Shown: positions 1-9,844, numbered from the stretch's first letter. The stretch is 64,000 bases of DNA from Comamonadaceae bacterium UBA2121 (GCA_002331385.1 DCYB01000004.1:62001-126000); one strand, 5' to 3'. Program-made: numbers and translations. The notes: generated by a model from the sequence alone, not told the origin.

Positions 1-45
1 CCATCGTGTGCCCTATCCGGTATTCAACATGCGCACATGCGCGGT

Positions 46-849
46 TCAAGCATTCAGGTGCGCCAGGCGCTCAGGGGTGCCCACGTCGGTCCAGCGTCCG
101 GTGTACAGTGTCGCTCCTACGCGGCCCGCGTCCATTGCGCGCCGCAGCAGCGGTGCCAAGGGCAGCGCCACCCCCTGCGCGTTGCCCGCAGCCATCTCGC
201 ACCACGGCTGCATGAACAACTCTGCCTTGACCAGCGCGATCGTGCTGTAGGTGTAGCGCGAATATGCACACGGTTGCTCTTTTGCGACGTGGAGCGCACG
301 CCCCGTGCCGCTGCCCGGAGCGTCGTCTGCCAGCGCAAAGTCGCCCTGCGGGTTGTGCGCGGGGTTGGGCACCAGCCACAGATGTGCCAGATCGTCCGAA
401 GCAGCAAAGGCGCGTGCGCGTTCGGCGTCGAACACGAAGTCCGGTGCAAACACGTCGCCCGCAGCCAGCCAGAACGCAGCGCCCAACTGCGGCACGGCGC
501 GCGCAATGCCGCCAGCGGTTTCCAGCGCGTGGCCAAAGTCCTGGCCCTCGTGCGAATACGCAAGCCGCCCGGCGTGGGCCAGGTCGGGCCATTGCGCATC
601 CAGATGCGCGGGCAGTTGTTCGCCCAGCCAGGCGGTGTTCACCACCACCCGGTTCACGCCATCGCGCAGCAGCGCGGCCACGTGCCAATCCAGCAATGCC
701 CTCCCTTGCACTGTGAGTAATGGTTTGGGCGTGGTGTCGGTCAACGGGCGCATCCGCTCACCGCGTCCGGCGGCCAGCAGCATCGCATTCAAATAGGCGC
801 CGTCATTGGAAGACCGGCTGTTTTTCTGTGGGCTGGAAGCGGTTTGCAT
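46..849 (-). CDS. murU: MurU-like sugar-1-phosphate nucleotidyltransferase
   Basis: Nucleotidyltransferase of the NTP_transferase family, most like MurNAc-1-phosphate uridylyltransferase, which makes UDP-MurNAc in the cell-wall recycling route that bypasses de novo synthesis. The diagnostic N-terminal signature LLAAGRGERMRPLTD followed by TPKPLL (nucleotide binding) starts at about residue 24. The start at 849 leaves an unusually long leader of about 22 residues; a TTG at 792 or the ATG at 783 would give the usual family N terminus, and no start has a convincing ribosome binding site. It is divergent from transketolase. The partner kinase AmgK is not inside the window and could lie past the left edge. 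Family assignment is secure; the exact sugar is inferred. Confidence 0.8.
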   Translation of the reverse strand: MQTASSPQKNSRSSNDGAYLNAMLLAAGRGERMRPLTDTTPKPLLTVQGRALLDWHVAALLRDGVNRVVVNTAWLGEQLPAHLDAQWPDLAHAGRLAYSHEGQDFGHALETAGGIARAVPQLGAAFWLAAGDVFAPDFVFDAERARAFAASDDLAHLWLVPNPAHNPQGDFALADDAPGSGTGRALHVAKEQPCAYSRYTYSTIALVKAELFMQPWCEMAAGNAQGVALPLAPLLRRAMDAGRVGATLYTGRWTDVGTPERLAHLNA

Positions 850-986
850 GGGTTCGCACTGTAGTACATCTGCCAGTGATTGACAGGGCTGCGCACTCCA
901 GCTTCGACCTCAGTCGCCCCACCTTCCCGCTCCCTTAGTAAAATAAGGGGTTTTCCTACACCCAGTCCTCCGGGAGCCCGCCACTC

Positions 987-3044
987 ATGGCCAAAACTCA
1001 ACAAATGGCGAATGCGATCCGCGCACTCGCAATGGATGCCGTTCAACAAGCCAATTCCGGTCACCCCGGTGCGCCGATGGGCATGGCCGACATGGCCGTG
1101 GCCCTGTGGGGACGCCACCTCAAGCACAACCCGACCAACCCGAACTGGGCGGATCGTGACCGCTTCGTGCTGTCCAACGGACACGCGTCGATGCTGCTGT
1201 ATTCGGTGCTGCACCTCTCCGGTTACGACCTGCCTCTGGAGGAGTTGAAAAACTTCCGCAAGCTGCACAGCAAGACCGCAGGCCACCCCGAGCACGGCAT
1301 CACCCCCGGCGTGGAGACCACCACCGGCCCGCTCGGCCAAGGCATCACCAACGCCGTGGGCTTCGCGCTGGCTGAAAAGCTGCTTGCCGCCGAGTTCAAC
1401 CGCGACGGCCACGCCATCGTTGACCACCACACCTATGTGTTCCTGGGCGACGGCTGCCTGATGGAGGGCATCAGCCAGGAGGCGATCTCGCTGGCGGGTG
1501 CATGGAAGCTGAACAAGCTGATCGCGCTGTATGACGACAATGGCATCAGCATCGACGGCAAGGTCGCGCCCTGGTTCATCGACAACACGCCCGAGCGCAT
1601 GCGCGCCTGCGGCTGGAACGTGATCGACGCCGTGGACGGCCATGACGCCGACGCCATCGCCGCGGCCATCGCCAAGGCCAAGCAAAGCGCCGAGAAGCCG
1701 ACCATGATCGTCTGCAAGACCTCCATCGGCAAGGGCTCGCCCAACCGCGCCAACACGGCCAAGGCCCACGGCGAGCCGCTGGGCGCGGAAGAAATCCAGC
1801 TCACGCGCGCGGCGCTGGGCTGGGAGCATGGTCCGTTCGACATTCCCGCCGACGTCTACGGCGACTGGGACGCCAAGGAAGCCGGCAAGAGCGCCGAAGC
1901 CGCCTGGCAGCAACGCTTTGACGCCTACGCCGCCGCCCACCCTGCGCTGGCCGAAGAATTCGCGCGCCGCATGGCGGGCGACCTGCCGCGCCACTTCGCA
2001 CAGACCGCCGTGGACGTGGTCATCGAATCGCACACCAAGGGCGAAACCGTGGCCAGCCGCAAGGCCAGTCAACTGGCGCTGGAAGCCTTCACCGCCAAGC
2101 TGCCCGAACTGCTCGGCGGCAGCGCCGACCTGACCGGCTCCAACCTCACCAACACCAAGAGCACTCCGGCCCTGCGCTTTGACGACAAGGGCCACGTGGT
2201 GATGACCGAGATGCAAGTGGGCGACCACACCGAACTCGTCGGTGGCCGCCACATCAATTACGGCGTGCGCGAATTCGGCATGGCCGCGGTGATGAACGGC
2301 ATCGCGCTGCACGGCGGCTTCATCCCCTACGGCGGCACCTTCCTGACCTTCAGCGACTACAGCCGCAACGCCATCCGCATGGCCTCGCTGATGAAGCAGC
2401 GCGTGATCCACGTGTTCACGCACGACTCCATCGGTCTGGGCGAAGACGGCCCGACGCACCAATCCATCGAGCACGCCGCCAGCCTGCGCCTGATCCCGGG
2501 CCTCGATGTCTGGCGTCCGGCTGACACGGCGGAAACCGCCGTGGCGTGGAGCGTGGCACTGTCCAACCGCAACAAGCCCACCGCGCTGCTGCTGTCGCGC
2601 CAGAACCTGCCCTACCTCGCCAAGATGGATCTGGGCGACATCTCGCGCGGCGCCTACGTGCTGTGCGAGCCGGAACACGCGGGCCTCAAGAAGAAGGCGC
2701 AGGCTGTCATCATCGCGACCGGCTCCGAAGTGCATCTGGCCGTGGCCGCACAAAAGCTGCTGGCCGAACGCAAGATCGCCGTGCGCGTGGTCTCCATGCC
2801 CAGCACGACCACGTTCGACCGCGAAGACGCCCAGTACAAGAACCTGGTCCTGCCCGCCGGCGTGCCCCGCATCGCCGTAGAAATGGGCGTGACCGACTTC
2901 TGGTGGAAGTACGGCTGCGCCGCCGTGGTCGGCATCGACACGTTTGGTGAATCCGCGCCCGCAGGCGTGCTGTTCAAGCACTTCGGCTTCACGCCCGAAA
3001 ACGTGGCCGACACCGTGCAGGCCGCGCTGCAACGCGCCCGTTGA
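987..3044 (+). CDS. tkt: transketolase
   Basis: Thiamine-diphosphate enzyme that moves two-carbon ketol units between sugar phosphates in the pentose phosphate pathway; cytosolic. The 685 residues match the usual length (about 660-690). Visible hallmarks are the substrate-binding GHPGAPMGMA near residue 27, the TPP motif beginning LGDGCLMEG with the distal YDDNGISIDG near 190, and the central pyrimidine-domain block ending in the GEDGPTHQ motif near 490. A CGGGAG ribosome binding site lies just upstream of the ATG. It is followed by gapA on the same strand, giving a central-carbon pair, but a strong GC hairpin separates the two genes. Confident call. Confidence 0.97.
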   Translation: MAKTQQMANAIRALAMDAVQQANSGHPGAPMGMADMAVALWGRHLKHNPTNPNWADRDRFVLSNGHASMLLYSVLHLSGYDLPLEELKNFRKLHSKTAGHPEHGITPGVETTTGPLGQGITNAVGFALAEKLLAAEFNRDGHAIVDHHTYVFLGDGCLMEGISQEAISLAGAWKLNKLIALYDDNGISIDGKVAPWFIDNTPERMRACGWNVIDAVDGHDADAIAAAIAKAKQSAEKPTMIVCKTSIGKGSPNRANTAKAHGEPLGAEEIQLTRAALGWEHGPFDIPADVYGDWDAKEAGKSAEAAWQQRFDAYAAAHPALAEEFARRMAGDLPRHFAQTAVDVVIESHTKGETVASRKASQLALEAFTAKLPELLGGSADLTGSNLTNTKSTPALRFDDKGHVVMTEMQVGDHTELVGGRHINYGVREFGMAAVMNGIALHGGFIPYGGTFLTFSDYSRNAIRMASLMKQRVIHVFTHDSIGLGEDGPTHQSIEHAASLRLIPGLDVWRPADTAETAVAWSVALSNRNKPTALLLSRQNLPYLAKMDLGDISRGAYVLCEPEHAGLKKKAQAVIIATGSEVHLAVAAQKLLAERKIAVRVVSMPSTTTFDREDAQYKNLVLPAGVPRIAVEMGVTDFWWKYGCAAVVGIDTFGESAPAGVLFKHFGFTPENVADTVQAALQRAR

Positions 3045-3050
3045 TTGCGC

Positions 3051-3088
3051 ACGCCGCGCTGGCCGCAAGGTCAGCGCGGCGTTGGACT
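3051..3088 (+). terminator. hairpin between tkt and gapA
   Basis: An almost perfect 14-bp GC-rich inverted repeat (ACGCCGCGCTGGCC / GGTCAGCGCGGCGT) closes on a GCAA tetraloop seven bases after the tkt stop, followed by a weak TGGACTTTT tract. This is a likely rho-independent terminator or attenuator that lets gapA be transcribed separately. The short T run makes termination probably incomplete. Confidence 0.6.
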
Positions 3089-3128
3089 TTTCTGGTTTGG
3101 TAATTGACTTTTCAATCGAGGTGAAACT

Positions 3129-4130
<1,002 letters not shown>

Positions 4131-4165
4131 GCCAGCACCGCTGAGGCATTCCACCTCACACCGCC

Positions 4166-4188
4166 AAAGCGCCTTCGGGCGCTTTTTT
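4166..4188 (+). terminator. rho-independent terminator after gap
   Basis: Stem AAAGCGCC / GGCGCTTT with a TTCG tetraloop and a T run (TTTTTT), 36 bases after the gap stop codon. Classic intrinsic terminator. Confidence 0.9.
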
Positions 4189-4500
4189 GTTGCCCGCGCG
4201 CAGTGGCTCCCTGTAAGACAACGGCTTGCGGCTTGAGGGTTTCACTCCGACATTGATAGCAACGCAGCACCTACGCGGCGCACGCCCAACCTTTTTCACA
4301 ATCACTGCATCGCAACACTTTGAGGTGCTGCGTTTCGTCCTGATGCGTGAGGGGCATGGGACACAACCACTTGACCCAACGGCTGCAAAGCTGACCACTG
4401 ACCGCGAAGCGACCGGCATTGACGCCCGATTTTCACGATGCACGGTAAGGGCCGCCAGACGCCCCTCGCACACCAACGTTCAATAAGAGGAGTCCACATC
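4189..4500. other. 311-bp intergenic region without a gene
   Basis: Between the gap terminator and the first DUF4398 lipoprotein. An open frame at 4226-4486 has no ribosome binding site or recognisable motif and I do not accept it. The only supported element is the AATAAGAGGAG ribosome binding site just before 4501. The lipoprotein promoter must lie here, but no clear -35/-10 pair stands out. Confidence 0.5.
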
Positions 4501-4884
4501 ATGCAAAACAACCTGATCCGTGGTGCCATTGCGGCGCTGGCATTGGGCGCGTTGGCCGCCTGTTCGTCTACCAAGCCACCACAGGCAGAAATGGCCGTCG
4601 CGCAAAGCGCTATCCAGCGCGTATCGACCGCACCGCAAGTCACGGCGAATGCGCCGGTCGAGCTGCAGAACGCACGCGATCTGTGGTCCAAGGCCCAACG
4701 CGCCATGGAAGACAAGAAGTACGAAGACGCCCGCCGCTATGCCGAAGCGGCTGAAGCCGAGGCGCGCGTCGCCGAATCCCGGGCCCAGGTGGCCGAGAAC
4801 CAGAGCCGTCTGGAAGCCGTCAAGCGCGGCTACCAAAGCCAGCCAGCCCCCATGCCCGCGCCCGTACCGGCGCCTGTGCGTTGA
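4501..4884 (+). CDS. DUF4398 family lipoprotein
   Basis: Small envelope lipoprotein of 127 residues. Residues 1-20 form a signal peptide ending in a lipobox (ALGALAAC), so Cys20 should be lipidated. The body is a DUF4398-type helical hairpin rich in Ala, Glu and Arg (LQNARDLWSKAQRAMEDKKY), ending in a Pro-rich tail (PAPMPAPVPAPVR). The start was chosen at 4501 because the AGAGGAG ribosome binding site is immediately upstream and the signal peptide begins there; a longer frame from 4438 would bury it. The next gene carries the same domain fused to OmpA, so the two probably act together at the outer membrane/peptidoglycan interface. Molecular role unknown. Confidence 0.85.
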   Translation: MQNNLIRGAIAALALGALAACSSTKPPQAEMAVAQSAIQRVSTAPQVTANAPVELQNARDLWSKAQRAMEDKKYEDARRYAEAAEAEARVAESRAQVAENQSRLEAVKRGYQSQPAPMPAPVPAPVR

Positions 4885-4949
4885 GGCTTCGCTGAACGCG
4901 ACGCACCACACACCAGGCTTACCGGAGAGAACGGAGAAAGGATCAACCC

Positions 4950-5858
4950 ATGTCGAACCACCACAGCACCCCATCCCGCCGCATTGGCATGCTGGCCACC
5001 AGCCTCATCGCCGCAGCCGTGCTGAGCGCCTGCGCTTCGCGCGATGCGCCGCTGGAGCCGCTGCAAAAGGCACGCGCCGCCGTGAACACCGTCGTGAACG
5101 ACGCCAAGGTCGTGCAACTGGCGCCGCTGGAGCTCAAGAGCGCCACCGATACCCTCTCGCGCGCCGACAAGGCTTGGACGGAAGACGCCGACACGGCCGA
5201 GGCCACGCACTTGTCCAACCTCGCCATCCGCCGCGCACAGATCGCGCAGAATGTGGCCCAGACGCGCCAACTGGATACCGACATCAAGCAGGCAGGCGTG
5301 GACATCGAGCGCCAGCGCCTGCAAGGCAGCGCGCAGCGTGCCCAGATGCAGGCCGATCAGGCCCGCTCCGCAGCCGATCAGGCGCGCCAGCAGGCCATGA
5401 GCGCCGAGCAGCGTGCCGCCGCCAGCGCCGCGCAGGTAAAGAGCTTGCAAGCGCAGCTCGACGAACTGCAGGCCAAGCAGACCGAGCGCGGGCTGCTGGT
5501 GACGCTGGGCGATGTGCTGTTCGAGTTCGGCAAGTCCGATCTGACATCGCAAGCCGGACCGCGCCTGGACAAGCTGGCGCAGTTCCTGACCCAGTTCCCG
5601 AACCGCAAGCTGCTCATCGAAGGCTATACCGACAGCGTTGGCACCGATGCCGTCAACCAGACGCTGTCGCAGCGCCGCGCCGAATCCGTGCAGCGCGCCC
5701 TGGTCAGCCGCGGCGTGACGCCCGACCGCATCACCACCCAAGGCTATGGCAAGCAGTTCCCGGTGGCTGACAATGGATCCCCCGAGGGCCGCGCGATGAA
5801 CCGCCGCGTGGAAATCGTGATTGCCGACGAAAACGGCAACCTGCGCTCGCGCCGCTGA
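4950..5858 (+). CDS. OmpA-family lipoprotein with N-terminal DUF4398
   Basis: 302-residue outer-membrane lipoprotein: a signal peptide with lipobox VLSAC, an N-terminal DUF4398 helical region (about 30-120), an Ala/Gln-rich coiled-coil linker (about 120-175), and a C-terminal OmpA/Pal peptidoglycan-binding domain. The OmpA signature is clear from LGDVLFEFGKSDL through EGYTDSVGTDAVNQTLSQRRAE to the GYGKQFPVADN and NRRVEI motifs. The expected role is tethering outer membrane to peptidoglycan. It lies 65 bases after the stand-alone DUF4398 lipoprotein, same strand, probably co-transcribed, with a good GGAGAGAACGGAGAAAGG ribosome binding region. A terminator follows. Confidence 0.92.
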   Translation: MSNHHSTPSRRIGMLATSLIAAAVLSACASRDAPLEPLQKARAAVNTVVNDAKVVQLAPLELKSATDTLSRADKAWTEDADTAEATHLSNLAIRRAQIAQNVAQTRQLDTDIKQAGVDIERQRLQGSAQRAQMQADQARSAADQARQQAMSAEQRAAASAAQVKSLQAQLDELQAKQTERGLLVTLGDVLFEFGKSDLTSQAGPRLDKLAQFLTQFPNRKLLIEGYTDSVGTDAVNQTLSQRRAESVQRALVSRGVTPDRITTQGYGKQFPVADNGSPEGRAMNRRVEIVIADENGNLRSRR

Positions 5859-5906
5859 TGATCAACGCTTGAGCCGATCGGACCCGTTCGGCGCAAGGCG
5901 TTTCAA

Positions 5907-5945
5907 GGGCACTCCGGAACTTCCGGGGTGCTCTTTGCTTTTTGG
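5907..5945 (+). terminator. terminator after the OmpA-like gene
   Basis: GC stem GCACTCCGG / CCGGGGTGC with a short AACTT loop, followed by TCTTTGCTTTTT. It ends the DUF4398/OmpA transcript and its T tract abuts the ribosome binding site of the next gene. Confidence 0.75.
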
Positions 5946-5952
5946 AGCTACA

Positions 5953-6534
5953 TTGAGCCTCATGACCACTTCTCAGACCACAGCCTCTCCCGACCCCGGT
6001 CCGCAATCGGTGATTCGTTTCTGGTTCGAAGAATCGACACCGCAGCAATGGTTCACCAAGGACCTGGCATTCGACGAAACCATCCGCAGCCGCTTCGGCA
6101 ACCTGCTCGTGCAGGCGTCGCGCGGCGAACTGTGGAGCTGGCGCACGGACGCGCTGGGACGGCTCGCCGAAATCATCGTGCTCGACCAGTTTTCGCGCAA
6201 CGCCTATCGCGACACGCCGCAAGCGTTCGCGCAGGACCCGGTGGCGCTGGTGCTGTCGCAAGAGGTCATCCAACTCGGGCTGGACGCACAACTCACGCCT
6301 GAGCAGCGCGCCTTTGCCTACATGCCGCTGATGCACAGCGAATCGCGCTTGGTGCAGCAGGAATCCGTGCGCCAGTTCACCGCGCTTGGCAATCCCAACA
6401 ACCTGGACTTTGCGCAGCGCCATCGGGACATCATCGAGCGCTTTGGCCGCTACCCGCACCGCAACGCCATCCTCGCGCGCACCAGCACGCCGGAGGAAAT
6501 CGCCTTCCTGCAAACCCCCGGCAGCTCGTTCTGA
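5953..6534 (+). CDS. DUF924 family protein
   Basis: All-helical cytosolic protein of the DUF924 family (tetratricopeptide-like fold), function unknown. Family hallmarks include VIRFWFEEST near the N terminus, WFTKDLAFDETIRSRFG, the strongly conserved IIVLDQFSRNAYRDTP, the FAYMPLMHSE block and the C-terminal RFGRYPHRN. I prefer the TTG at 5953 because a GGAG lies five bases upstream; the ATG at 5962 is in frame but 14 bases from it. Predicted 193 residues, the usual family size. It stands alone between two terminators. Confidence 0.88.
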   Translation: MSLMTTSQTTASPDPGPQSVIRFWFEESTPQQWFTKDLAFDETIRSRFGNLLVQASRGELWSWRTDALGRLAEIIVLDQFSRNAYRDTPQAFAQDPVALVLSQEVIQLGLDAQLTPEQRAFAYMPLMHSESRLVQQESVRQFTALGNPNNLDFAQRHRDIIERFGRYPHRNAILARTSTPEEIAFLQTPGSSF

Positions 6535-6558
6535 CGCACAACTGAACCCCTGAACGAC

Positions 6559-6594
6559 AACGCCCGCTGGCAAAGGTTGCCAGCGGGCGTTTTG
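6559..6594. terminator. bidirectional terminator between DUF924 and hpf
   Basis: Perfect inverted repeat AACGCCCGCTGGCAA / TTGCCAGCGGGCGTT with a 3-base loop, running into TTTG on the plus strand. It is placed between two converging genes and can serve both. Confidence 0.85.
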
Positions 6595-6668
6595 CGTGTG
6601 GAAACCCACTTTCAGCGCTGCGTCAGATCATCCGTCTGACGCCACCCGCGGAAAGCGGTCGCCAGCGT

Positions 6669-7025
6669 TCAGAGCGGCTGTTCGCCGTCGCGAATCGTCT
6701 CGCGGTTGTTCTTGTCGCGCGCGCGGCCCTGATCGGCCTCCAGACCACGCACCAGCTTGTCGAGCGCCGCCGTCAGGGCTTCAGCCACCTTGGGCGCTTC
6801 GGCGTTGGCGGCAACCGGCTGACGGCCCGCAGGGCGCGCCTCGACCACGCAACGCTTGTCCTGGGCTCCGGACTTGGCGGCCCCATCGGAATCGGAGAAG
6901 TACACCTCGACGCGCGTGATGGTTTCCTTGAAGCGCGCAAGGCGCGTGGCAACCTCTTGCTGCACCCACTGGGCCAGCGACTCCCCGCCTTGAATCTTGT
7001 CGTTGGTATGAACCTGAACTTGCAT
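6669..7025 (-). CDS. hpf: HPF/RaiA family ribosome-associated inhibitor
   Basis: Ribosome hibernation factor of the short HPF/YfiA type, binding the 30S decoding centre in slow growth. The 118 residues show the family beta-alpha architecture: MQVQVHTNDKIQGGES, a long helix (LAQWVQQEVATRLARFKETITRVEVYFSD), a strand containing KRCVVEARPAGRQPV, and the C-terminal helix VAEALTAALDKLVRGLE, then a charged tail. An excellent AGAAGGAG ribosome binding site fixes the ATG. Start and length fit a short-form factor without the dimerisation domain of long HPF. No neighbouring rpoN or PTS gene is seen. Confidence 0.88.
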   Translation of the reverse strand: MQVQVHTNDKIQGGESLAQWVQQEVATRLARFKETITRVEVYFSDSDGAAKSGAQDKRCVVEARPAGRQPVAANAEAPKVAEALTAALDKLVRGLEADQGRARDKNNRETIRDGEQPL

Positions 7026-7264
7026 TCGCTACTCCTTCTATTCGAAATGACATTCTGATCGATGTCATAGCTGCATCTTGCCAGCAGCTACAGCATACTG
7101 CTTGATGGACATCAATTTGAGGTGAATCAGGTCTTTAGGGAAGGTACTGACGCAGCCTGCCGGATCCGACCTACAGCGCGTACAGAACCATTTATCCAAC
7201 CATGTTACAAACTGGATGTGGCCTGTTGGTGCGCCACTCCTGACCGCCGGAAAGACTATTGCAG

Positions 7265-8164
7265 ATGAAAAGCCCCGCCTCTTCCATCATCGGCTCCGAC
7301 TCAGGCACGCGCCTGAAGATCGGCTTGTCGGCCTGCTTCTCGCACGCCGATCCGTACCGGCCGCTGTTCACCAACAAAACGCTGCAATACGTCGAACAAT
7401 CCATCGCCCACTGGCTCATGTCAGCGGGCGCGCTGGTGGTCATGGTGCCCTGCCCGACCGGCGAAACCGCGCTGGGCGACGTGACGCTCAAGCACTATGC
7501 CGAGTGGCTGGACGGCGTGGTGATGCACGGCGGCGCGGATGTCTGGCCCGGCAGCTATGGCGAAGAGCCGCTCAAGGATGCATGGCTCGGCGACCGCGTG
7601 CGCGACCTGTACGACATGGCCGTGGTGGAAGCGTTCGAGCAAGAGGGCAAGCCGATTTTCGGCGTTTGCCGGGGGCTGCAACTCATCAACGTGGCCTTTG
7701 GTGGCACGCTGTATCAGGACATTGAAACGCAGCATCCCGGCGCGCAGTTGCACCGGGATCCGATCACTTATGACCAGCATTTTCACGACGTCGAAATCGT
7801 CCCCAACACGCGGCTGGCGCGGCTCTATCCGGGCCAATCGAAGGCGACGGTGAACAGCATTCACCATCAGGGCATCAAGGATCTGGCACCGGGTTTCGAC
7901 ATCGAAGCGTGGAGCTATCCCGACGCCGTGCCAGAAGCCATCCGGCGCCATCCGACGCATGGCCATGGCTACATCGCCGCGACGCAATGGCACCCGGAAT
8001 TCCGGGCCAAGGATGGAACGATCCTGGACGCGCGCCCCATCCTCGATGATTTCCTCAGCGCCTGCCGGCGCGCGAAAACGCAGCCGCTGCCGGGGCACAG
8101 CCCGTTCCAGATCAGGGACCGCGCGTCCCGCCTCCTGCGCCGTGCGCTGCTGCGGCAGAAGTGA
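7265..8164 (+). CDS. class I glutamine amidotransferase, PuuD-like gamma-glutamyl hydrolase
   Basis: Peptidase C26/GATase1 enzyme similar to gamma-glutamyl-gamma-aminobutyrate hydrolase. The nucleophile cysteine is in FGVCRGLQLINVAFGG, the catalytic His-Glu pair in ATQWHPEF, and VMHGGADVWPGSYG is the typical glycine-rich substrate loop. The 299-residue chain carries a basic C-terminal extension after the catalytic core. The ATG at 7265 has AAAG about 10 bases upstream; a TTG at 7259 is a possible alternative. No other putrescine-pathway gene (puuA, puuB, puuC) is nearby, so the true gamma-glutamyl substrate is open. Confidence 0.85.
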   Translation: MKSPASSIIGSDSGTRLKIGLSACFSHADPYRPLFTNKTLQYVEQSIAHWLMSAGALVVMVPCPTGETALGDVTLKHYAEWLDGVVMHGGADVWPGSYGEEPLKDAWLGDRVRDLYDMAVVEAFEQEGKPIFGVCRGLQLINVAFGGTLYQDIETQHPGAQLHRDPITYDQHFHDVEIVPNTRLARLYPGQSKATVNSIHHQGIKDLAPGFDIEAWSYPDAVPEAIRRHPTHGHGYIAATQWHPEFRAKDGTILDARPILDDFLSACRRAKTQPLPGHSPFQIRDRASRLLRRALLRQK

Positions 8165-8185
8165 GCGGCCACGCCCCCATGTGCA

Positions 8186-8659
8186 TCAATGGTGATGGCC
8201 GTGTGCGCCGTGAACGTGCTTGTGGGCGATTTCTTCGGGTGTTGCCGCGCGCACGTCGGTCACCTTGGCGCTGAACTTCAATGCCTTGCCGGCCAGCGGA
8301 TGGTTGCCATCGAGGTGAACTTCGGGGCCTTTGATCTTCACCACGTTGAAGACCATCATGTGGCCGTCGTCTGACGGGCCCTGCAACTGCCCGCCCACCT
8401 TCACGCCCGGCGGGAATTCGGCCTTGGGGATTACGCGCACGAGCTTTTCGTCGCGCTCGCCAAAAGCATCGGCCACGGCCAGATCGATGGTGGTCGTGAA
8501 GCCCTTGGCCTGGCCCTCGAGTGCCGCTTCCACCTTCGGGAAAACGTTGTCGTAGCCACCATGCAGATAGGCCACGTCGCCCGCATCCAGCGGCTTGCCG
8601 GTGACGGGGTCGGTGATCTTGTAGTTGAGCGTGACGGCGGTGTCTTTGGTGATTTTCAT
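8186..8659 (-). CDS. slyD: SlyD-type FKBP peptidyl-prolyl isomerase
   Basis: FKBP-fold cis-trans prolyl isomerase with an inserted chaperone (IF) domain, 157 residues. FKBP part: VTLNYKITDPVTGKPLDAGD and LEGQAKGF; insert-in-flap domain from about residue 70 (VADAFGERDEKLVRVIPKAEFP) to 130; then the closing FKBP strand HPLAGKALKFSAKVTDVR. It ends in a histidine-rich tail (HKHVHGAHGHHH), expected to bind nickel or zinc like the tail of E. coli SlyD but shorter. The start at MKITKDT is preferred to upstream codons because the family begins there. Convergent with the amidotransferase gene. Confidence 0.93.
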   Translation of the reverse strand: MKITKDTAVTLNYKITDPVTGKPLDAGDVAYLHGGYDNVFPKVEAALEGQAKGFTTTIDLAVADAFGERDEKLVRVIPKAEFPPGVKVGGQLQGPSDDGHMMVFNVVKIKGPEVHLDGNHPLAGKALKFSAKVTDVRAATPEEIAHKHVHGAHGHHH

Positions 8660-8806
8660 GAGCGGTGATTCCGTATGTGTCGTTCCTGTGTCAGCCGCCA
8701 TTGTCCTGCACATTCGCCCGCCAACGCAGCACGCCAGCGCTCAACAACCCTCTGCACCCACTGATCGCCGGGCAGCATGTGCCGATCCGTCGGGTGCAAA
8801 GCGCCC

Positions 8807-9793
8807 TTAGTCCAGCTTCACGCCGGTCGTTTGGACCACCTTGCGCCACTTCTCCACGTCGTCGCGGATGTCGCGGGCAAACACATCGGGCGCATTGGCG
8901 ACCGGCTCGGCGCCCAGATCGCGCAACTGCTTCGCCACCTCCGGGCTGCGCACGGCGTCGGCCACTGCGGCCTGCAGTTTGTTCAGTACGGCCGGCGGCG
9001 TGCCAGCAGGCGCCAACAAACCGAACCAGCCCGACACCTCATAGCCGGGCACACCGCTTTCGGCCACCGTGGGGATATCCGGCGCGCCGGGCCAGCGCTT
9101 GGCCGTCGTCACCGCCAGCGCGCGCACCTTGCCGCTTTTCACAAAGCCCATGCTGGAGGGCAGATTGTCAAAGCCGATCTGGATCTGGCCGCCCACCAGA
9201 TCCGTCAACATCGGCGCCGCGCCCTTGTACGGCACGTGCGTCATGTCGATGCCCGCCATCATCTTGAGCAGTTCTGCGCTCATGTGCGGCGATCCGCCGG
9301 GGCTGGTGGAGCCGAAGTTGATCTTGCCCGGCTGCGACTTCGCCAGTGCCACCAGTTCCTTCAGGTTCTTCACCGGCACCGAGGGATTGGCGATGATGAT
9401 GTTGGGCGTGTTCGCCACCACGGTCACGGGCGCAAAGTCTTTCACGGCGTCGTACGGCAGATTTTTTTGCAGCGCCGAATTGATGCCGTGCGAACTCGCC
9501 GTTCCCATCACCAGCGTGTAGCCGTCCGGCGCTGCCTGCGCCACTGCCTGCGTACCGATCGCCCCGCTCGCTCCCGCCTTGTTCTCGACGATGAACGACT
9601 GCTTGAGCCGCTCGGTCAACTGGTTGGCCGCAATGCGCGCAATGATGTCCGTCGTGCCGCCCGCCGGGTAAGGCACGATGATGCGCACCGGTTTGGCGGG
9701 ATAGTCGGCCTGCGCGCACACCGCCCCTGCGCTGGCGGCTAGACACAGGACGGCGGCCTTTTGCAGCAGGTTTCGTTTGTTCAGTTTCAACAT
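8807..9793 (-). CDS. Bug-family (TctC-like) solute-binding protein
   Basis: Periplasmic tripartite tricarboxylate transporter receptor of the Bug family, 328 residues. It has an N-terminal signal peptide (basic MLKLNKRN then a hydrophobic stretch to AVCAQA), then the hallmark YPAKPVRIIVPYPAGGTTDIIAR, the ligand loop region VENKAGASGAIGTQAVAQA, and SHGINSALQKNLPYD. Such proteins bind carboxylates or small neutral organics for uptake or sensing. AGGAGA lies just before the ATG. It is the last gene of the AtuA-AtuA-like-Bug run, suggesting the ligand feeds that pathway. No TctA/TctB membrane subunits are nearby, as is common for orphan Bug proteins. Confidence 0.92.
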   Translation of the reverse strand: MLKLNKRNLLQKAAVLCLAASAGAVCAQADYPAKPVRIIVPYPAGGTTDIIARIAANQLTERLKQSFIVENKAGASGAIGTQAVAQAAPDGYTLVMGTASSHGINSALQKNLPYDAVKDFAPVTVVANTPNIIIANPSVPVKNLKELVALAKSQPGKINFGSTSPGGSPHMSAELLKMMAGIDMTHVPYKGAAPMLTDLVGGQIQIGFDNLPSSMGFVKSGKVRALAVTTAKRWPGAPDIPTVAESGVPGYEVSGWFGLLAPAGTPPAVLNKLQAAVADAVRSPEVAKQLRDLGAEPVANAPDVFARDIRDDVEKWRKVVQTTGVKLD

Positions 9794-9844
9794 GCTTGTC
9801 TCCTGGATGATTGGTTGTGCATGAGGGAAATCGGGGCGCAGCCG

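Noticed and set aside
4226..4486. Small open frame before the DUF4398 lipoprotein.
   Set aside because: No ribosome binding site, no motif, and it ends in the leader of the real gene.
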